64,000 bases of DNA from positions 61,844-125,843 of the forward strand of contig NZ_SPHO01000018.1 in the NCBI RefSeq assembly GCF_005845215.1, read 5' to 3'. The stretch's first letter is position 1; the number at the start of each line of letters is the position of its first letter. Origin of the DNA: Clostridium sp. 1001271st1 H5 (lineage in GTDB: Bacteria; Bacillota; Clostridia; Lachnospirales; Lachnospiraceae). The translations under genes and the position numbers were made by a program. Shown here piece after piece: positions 60,062 to 64,000 of the stretch. The notes beneath the pieces are model-generated. The model saw only the letters and a list, made by a program, of their open reading frames with translations. It ran no database searches and was not told where the DNA came from.

Positions 60062-60769
60062 ATGGAGAACGAGAAGATTTTTGATAAATTTCTTCAGATA
60101 ACCCCATTCATATGTGCGTTAATGGTTGTTGGTATCCATTCGTACAATGGGGGGAGTGGTATCACTGCGCGAATAGAGGGAAGCCTATCTCATGGTTTAT
60201 TTACAGCAGCAGTTCCAATCTTTATGTTTCTTTCGGGTTTTTTGTTCTATAGAAATGCAGAAACTTTGAGAGATGTAATTGCAAAACAGAAAAGAAGGTT
60301 GACGAGTGATTTAATACCGTTTTTGGGTTGGTCTGGACTATATTATTTTATTTTTACGTCTGCGCATGCTTTGTTGACTTCAAATAACGCAGAGATACAT
60401 ATATGTATTGGTACCATCATCAAGGGGATTGTTTTTTATAAATATGTTTTCCCAATGTGGTTTTTGTTCCAGTTGATAGTATACATTGTGCTTGCACCAG
60501 TCCTTTTTAAGTTGCTGAAGAATACAAAGGTATCTTTGTTTGTCTTATGTATTGCTGCATTTTTAGCATACTTTAAGGTTAGCTGGGCAGTAGATGTTGA
60601 TAATGACATTAGAACGATATTCGCCTTCAATTTCTTTTTCTATTATTTTGCAGGCGCAATCGCAGTGAAACATCAAGAGCGTTTTATTAGGGCTATTAAT
60701 CGCTTGGCAAGGTTCCCATTGGGGATAATGGGAATCATTCTAATTATAGTCAAAATATTTACCCCATAG
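60062..60769 (+). pseudogene. Acyltransferase family 3 gene, truncated at its 3' end
   Basis: From ATG 60062 there are 235 residues, about 100 fewer than usual. The start ICALMVVGIHSYNG and FMFLSGFLFYRNAETLRD are typical, YVFPMWFLFQLIVYIVLAP is the mid-family WFL motif, and AFNFFFYYFAGAIAVK follows. The frame ends in IVKIFTP just after, losing the final helices. The sequence after 60770 is unrelated, pointing to a recombination endpoint at the edge of the glycan locus. Residual activity is unlikely but cannot be excluded. Confidence 0.65.
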
Positions 60770-61204
60770 ACTACAGTATACATTATGTGGATATTGTAGA
60801 AAAGTGGAAAATATATTACTGTATAGACAGGAGTGTGTATGATGTACAATGGAGATTGTGAGGTATACATAATTAGATATTTTAATGTATGGTTTTATTT
60901 ATTTGCTAAAACAGAGACAGATAATTATAAGATTAAAATGCTAGGAGAACATATAAGTGCTGGTAATTCTATGAAAATGAAAGATATTCATTGGTGGTGT
61001 ACCAGACATAGCATAAAGTACCAGATGGAATTTGAATACAGAAAAGAGTATCCAATTCGAGCTAATATATGGAATTTTTATTCATACTGTAGATTTAAGT
61101 TGGCAATGTCTTATCCCAATAGTGGAAGAATGGGCCCAAAATAAAACATGAAAGTGCAGATGGTATAAAAAAGGCAATTTTTTGTCCAAGTTGCTTCCAA
61201 TATG
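60770..61204 (+). other. AT-rich junction region at the right edge of the glycan locus
   Basis: Holds no recognised gene. A 103-codon frame at 60833-61144 (GTG start, AGACAGGAG upstream) is rich in Tyr, Trp and Lys, has no known domain, and could be a remnant or a small unknown protein. The stretch 61145-61204 is non-coding. Confidence 0.4.
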
Positions 61205-61213
61205 TGGTATAAT
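61205..61213 (+). promoter_or_regulatory. Extended -10 promoter of the NdpA-like operon
   Basis: TGG followed by TATAAT (61208-61213), 29 bases before the ATG at 61243; TTGTCC at 61182-61187 is the nearest -35-like text but with 20-base spacing. Confidence 0.55.
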
Positions 61214-61242
61214 TGAAAAAAGTATTGGCAGGAGGGCTAAAG

Positions 61243-62277
61243 ATGGAAATTGTTTTTCAAACAATAAGAATCATTGATTATGAGAATAATGTTGTTTATG
61301 TACGGGATACGCCAGAAACATTTTCTGACTATGTGAGAACATTGATTACTTATATAAATGATAATTCCTCTATTAGAGAATATCATACACGGTCAGCTAA
61401 TACAGAAGTAATAAGCTGTATTTTAGATATAGTAAAAAATCAGATAGATGCCAATTTTGTAACAGATAAAATGGATTTTATAGCTAAAAGACTGTTATTA
61501 AAAGAGCAAGAAGCACAAACTTCCGTGGCACATATGAATACAAATGTACAAAAAGGTAGTTTAATACAAGCTCTTATGTACGATGAAGAGATGGATGAGC
61601 ATATATATTTGCTGGCTAAGGTGGAACATACCGATTTTGTAGACGATGAAGATTTTAGCTTTAAATCCGGATTTTCAAAAGATAAAACTAAACTTTGGAA
61701 GTCCTGTACTTTTAGAATTGACGATCCCAATGCAACTAATTTTTCAGCAAAAGTATATTCTAATAATATTGCAAAGTATTGGTATGATAATTTTTTAGAA
61801 TTAGATCAAGTTGTAAGTGACGAAGTAAATACAGATAAAGCATTTCGTGCAATAGATAGTACATTAAATAGAAATGTAAAAGGTATTGCACCAAGAGATC
61901 ACACACTGCTTAGAAATACAATGATTACATATTTTAAGTCTAATGATTATATTGATTATGACACTATGATTCAAAGTACATTGGAAAACTATAAACCAAC
62001 GGAATTGGAACAAGATAAAATGGAAAAAGTATTAGAAAAGATACGGGAATTACCAGAGAAATACAAATTTGATAAGCAGTTTAACACGGTACCATCAGTT
62101 ATAAATGCCCGTATTAGAAAGGTTTATGATGTTTGCCACGGTGTACAGTTAAGAATAACGGATGCTATAGACGATTTTGATGAAACTATAAAAGCATATA
62201 GAGATAATGATGGAAATAGATATATACAAATAAAAACAGATAATGATTTGACATTTAGAAGATTTTCAAATAAATAA
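61243..62277 (+). CDS. NdpA/YejK-like nucleoid-associated protein
   Basis: Protein of 344 residues; ATG 61243 has AGGAGGGC upstream. No signal or membrane segment. The order of elements resembles NdpA (37-kDa nucleoid-associated protein): HIYLLAKVEHTDFVDDEDF, a stretch ending SCTFRIDDP, then AKVYSNNIAKYWYDNFLELDQVVSDEVNTDKAFRAID, matching the family's 'lL+...., ...ID+..., ...VadyF..fLg......n..A..+A++' plan. The similarity is judged by eye and is moderate. It forms an isolated AT-rich operon with the membrane protein that follows (18 bases apart), outside the glycan genes. A defence or genome-maintenance role is a hypothesis. Confidence 0.5.
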   Translation: MEIVFQTIRIIDYENNVVYVRDTPETFSDYVRTLITYINDNSSIREYHTRSANTEVISCILDIVKNQIDANFVTDKMDFIAKRLLLKEQEAQTSVAHMNTNVQKGSLIQALMYDEEMDEHIYLLAKVEHTDFVDDEDFSFKSGFSKDKTKLWKSCTFRIDDPNATNFSAKVYSNNIAKYWYDNFLELDQVVSDEVNTDKAFRAIDSTLNRNVKGIAPRDHTLLRNTMITYFKSNDYIDYDTMIQSTLENYKPTELEQDKMEKVLEKIRELPEKYKFDKQFNTVPSVINARIRKVYDVCHGVQLRITDAIDDFDETIKAYRDNDGNRYIQIKTDNDLTFRRFSNK

Positions 62278-62295
62278 AACAAGAGGAGGGGGATT

Positions 62296-63792
62296 ATGCT
62301 TACAGAGTTGATTCAGGCAGCAACAATAATAGATAGTGTCGTTTCAGAAAGAATGAAAGTATATGAAGCCTCCTTTAAATTTGAGGTTAAAAATGCTCCA
62401 GAGTATGGGTATTTTTTGGATATCATAAATTCCGTTTCACAAAGAGATAAAATAAAAATAGTTTTGCAAGATGAAACAGAACAGGTTTATGATTTTTCAT
62501 TAGGTAATGAAGAGGATTATAAGGGGTTTATTAACGACACATTAGAAGATGAAATCATAAATGTTAAAGTAAAGATTGATAAGGAAGTGGTTAATAATCA
62601 TTTTTCTATTTATGCATTTGATGAATTTGTTAAAGATATACTTTCTTTGTCTTTAGAAGAAGTTATGATTGCATTCTCTAATTTATTAAAACAGTCATCA
62701 AATTATTTAGTGTTTGACGTATATAGTCCCGTTGCAATGTTTGCAACTAAAACTATGTTTTTTGTACCCAATGGAAATGGTATGGTAAATACTGAATTTA
62801 ACAGAAAAAGAAGAATGGAGGAGTGCAGGGAGGTTTCATACTTTTATAATTTTGACATTTTTGAGGTGCTGCCGGATGATTTTAAAATTACGATTGATTA
62901 CGAAAACAACCCATTAAGAGAAGTATTTCAAAAAATTATGGTTTTATTATCTATCAGTTTTATTGCAACATCATCCACAATAAGTAATAGTCAACTTAAA
63001 GGTATAATAAATGGTCAACGTACAATGGAATATTGTTGTAATATAAGTGAGCTACCAGATAACAAGATCTTGTACAGTATTTACAATTGGATTTATACAG
63101 ATGGGAATCCAATTGATAAAGCAATCATTGTTAGAAACGTAATTAGTTTGCATTGTAAGTACGTTTCCATAACGGAAATCGATGAAAAAGTTATGGCTTC
63201 AATACAGTCTAATTATAACCTTTATTTAAAAGAAAATGTAAAGGCGTATTTAGAACTAAAGAATAAAGTTGCGGAATTTATAAGCGATACCGTTTCAAGA
63301 ACAGGAGAATATGCGACTGGATTATTAGATAAATTTAAGTCAAATATCATTGCTATATTTGGATTTTTGTTTACTGTGATTTTGGCTAATATAGTGTCAA
63401 ATCAGCCATTAGATAATCTTTTTACAAAAGAAATTACTATTATAGTAGAATGTGTTTTACTGGGTTCTTTTGTATATTTAATAATATGTTACTGTCAATC
63501 ACGTTATGAAATCAAAAAAGTATGGGACAGTTATGAACAACTTAAACTTAATTACAAAGACATATTAACAGATGAAGATTTATCAGAAATATTTGGTAAT
63601 GATGAAATGTTAGAAAAAATGAAAAGCTCAATTCGTAAATCCGAAAAAATATATTTAAGTCTATGGATTATATTTTTGCTCGGATCAATTATTGTAGTTG
63701 AGAGTTTAAGTGTTTGTCCAGTATATCCTAATATATTAAAAACTTTGGAGTATATATCAGAGTTGGCATTAAGATTTTCAATAAAAAAATAA
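62296..63792 (+). CDS. Unknown protein with C-terminal membrane helices, partner of the NdpA-like gene
   Basis: Protein of 498 residues; ATG 62296 follows GAGGAGGGGG. The first about 345 residues are soluble and mixed alpha/beta, without a motif I recognise. Then come two close membrane helices (IIAIFGFLFTVILANIV at about 355 and ITIIVECVLLGSFVYLIICY at about 380), a cytoplasmic helical segment (RYEIKKVWDSYEQLKLNYK...), a third helix (LWIIFLLGSIIVVESL, about 457-472) and a short tail. A large sensor-like domain plus terminal helices is a layout often seen in membrane effectors of defence pairs, but no known family is claimed. Confidence 0.7.
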   Translation: MLTELIQAATIIDSVVSERMKVYEASFKFEVKNAPEYGYFLDIINSVSQRDKIKIVLQDETEQVYDFSLGNEEDYKGFINDTLEDEIINVKVKIDKEVVNNHFSIYAFDEFVKDILSLSLEEVMIAFSNLLKQSSNYLVFDVYSPVAMFATKTMFFVPNGNGMVNTEFNRKRRMEECREVSYFYNFDIFEVLPDDFKITIDYENNPLREVFQKIMVLLSISFIATSSTISNSQLKGIINGQRTMEYCCNISELPDNKILYSIYNWIYTDGNPIDKAIIVRNVISLHCKYVSITEIDEKVMASIQSNYNLYLKENVKAYLELKNKVAEFISDTVSRTGEYATGLLDKFKSNIIAIFGFLFTVILANIVSNQPLDNLFTKEITIIVECVLLGSFVYLIICYCQSRYEIKKVWDSYEQLKLNYKDILTDEDLSEIFGNDEMLEKMKSSIRKSEKIYLSLWIIFLLGSIIVVESLSVCPVYPNILKTLEYISELALRFSIKK

Positions 63793-63803
63793 TTATTATA
63801 TAA

Positions 63804-63842
63804 AATGGAGGCAAAATTAATGTTTTTTGCCTCCATTTTTTA
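63804..63842 (+). terminator. Strong terminator after the two-gene operon
   Basis: AATGGAGGCAAAA (63804-63816) / TTTTGCCTCCATT (63825-63837), 13 pairs, then TTTT. Confidence 0.92.
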
Positions 63843-63863
63843 AGAACTATTAAGTTAAAAGTA

Positions 63864-63907
63864 AAAGGCAATCATGCTTTATTTATCAAAGTGTGATTGT
63901 CTTTTTT
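63864..63907 (+). terminator. Second terminator in tandem
   Basis: AAGGCAATCA / TGATTGTCTT, 10 pairs with a G-U, plus inner GCTTT/AAAGT pairing, followed by TTTTTTG. Two terminators in a row isolate the operon from the next gene. Confidence 0.85.
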
Positions 63908-63948
63908 GTGCTTAAAAACGGATGAAAATGTAAAGGAGGAAGAATACA

Positions 63949-64000
63949 ATGATTCGATTTATGAGTGATACACGTTATGCTGGGCTGGAAAAGGAAATGC
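63949..64000 (+). CDS. Start of a gene running off the right edge
   Basis: ATG 63949 with AAAGGAGGA 9 bases upstream opens a frame to the window edge: MIRFMSDTRYAGLEKEM. Seventeen residues are too few to name it. The strong ribosome site and tandem terminators before it indicate a real separate gene. Confidence 0.6.
   Translation, partial: MIRFMSDTRYAGLEKEM

Noticed and set aside
61243..63792. Kiwa defence system (KwaA/KwaB)
   Set aside because: Gene order, sizes and the location of membrane helices do not fit; the first protein resembles NdpA rather than the KwaB family.
1..64000. CRISPR arrays, tRNA or rRNA genes, intact insertion sequences
   Set aside because: No direct-repeat arrays, cloverleaf-like sequences, rRNA motifs or transposase motifs were recognised on reading both strands.

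Overview
The window looks like chromosome from a Lachnospiraceae member of the Enterocloster / Clostridium clostridioforme type. This is inferred from gene content: a YesM/YesN-type sensor pair beside an Mgl-like galactose importer, the tig-clpP-clpX-lon-engB block, a DUF4364 regulator, a trio of very large Lachnospiraceae 'DUF' proteins, and strong AGGAGG ribosome sites. Bases 1 to about 43,000 are moderately GC-rich. From about 43,280 onward the DNA is clearly AT-richer, most extremely around 56-60 kb and 61-64 kb, which suggests horizontally exchanged glycan and accessory cassettes.

Layout. (1) 1-8.9 kb: a two-component system with two anchored sugar-binding sensor-like proteins, then a galactose/glucose-type ABC importer. 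Its lipoprotein appears to be a circular permutation of the MglB fold, and its permease carries a 225-residue charged cytoplasmic extension. (2) 9-17 kb: CYTH protein, DJ-1/PfpI protein, then trigger factor, ClpP, ClpX, Lon and EngB. (3) 17-23 kb: LysR regulator divergent from adenine deaminase, a purine permease, and a convergent sodium:solute symporter. (4) 23-32.4 kb: phosphodiesterase, DUF4364 regulator, malic enzyme, a three-gene operon containing an Hsp70/actin-like ATPase, and a YbaK-type deacylase. (5) 32.5-60.8 kb: a large surface-glycan locus. (6) 61.2-63.8 kb: an isolated two-gene operon (NdpA-like protein plus membrane protein) closed by strong terminators, followed by the start of another gene.

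The most interesting signal is the control region of the glycan locus. A tyrosine recombinase gene ends inside a 216-bp segment bounded by 26-bp inverted repeats. The repeats differ at one base and their 8-bp spacers lie in opposite orientation. The segment carries a near-consensus promoter (TTGACT-17-TATACT). In the orientation given here it points away from the glycan operon and into a hairpin plus U8 formed by the left repeat, so this sequence appears to be in the OFF state. Inversion would aim the promoter at the operon and would also replace the last 17 residues of the recombinase with 2. Just downstream, an 11-G tract lies in a short leader ORF. Depending on tract length, this ORF stops at once, overlaps the first operon gene, or fuses in frame to it. 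The locus therefore seems to have two stacked phase-variation devices.

Downstream of the switch come the CpsB/Wzz/CpsD phosphoregulatory set, an LCP ligase, a PglF/WbpM-like dehydratase, and then a PglE-like aminotransferase, PglC-like phosphoglycosyltransferase and PglD-like acetyltransferase. These four would make UDP-diacetylbacillosamine and load it on undecaprenyl phosphate. They are followed by glycosyltransferases, two shortened acyltransferases, a Wzy-like polymerase, LicD and a Wzx-like flippase. No tRNA, rRNA, CRISPR array or intact insertion sequence was recognised.
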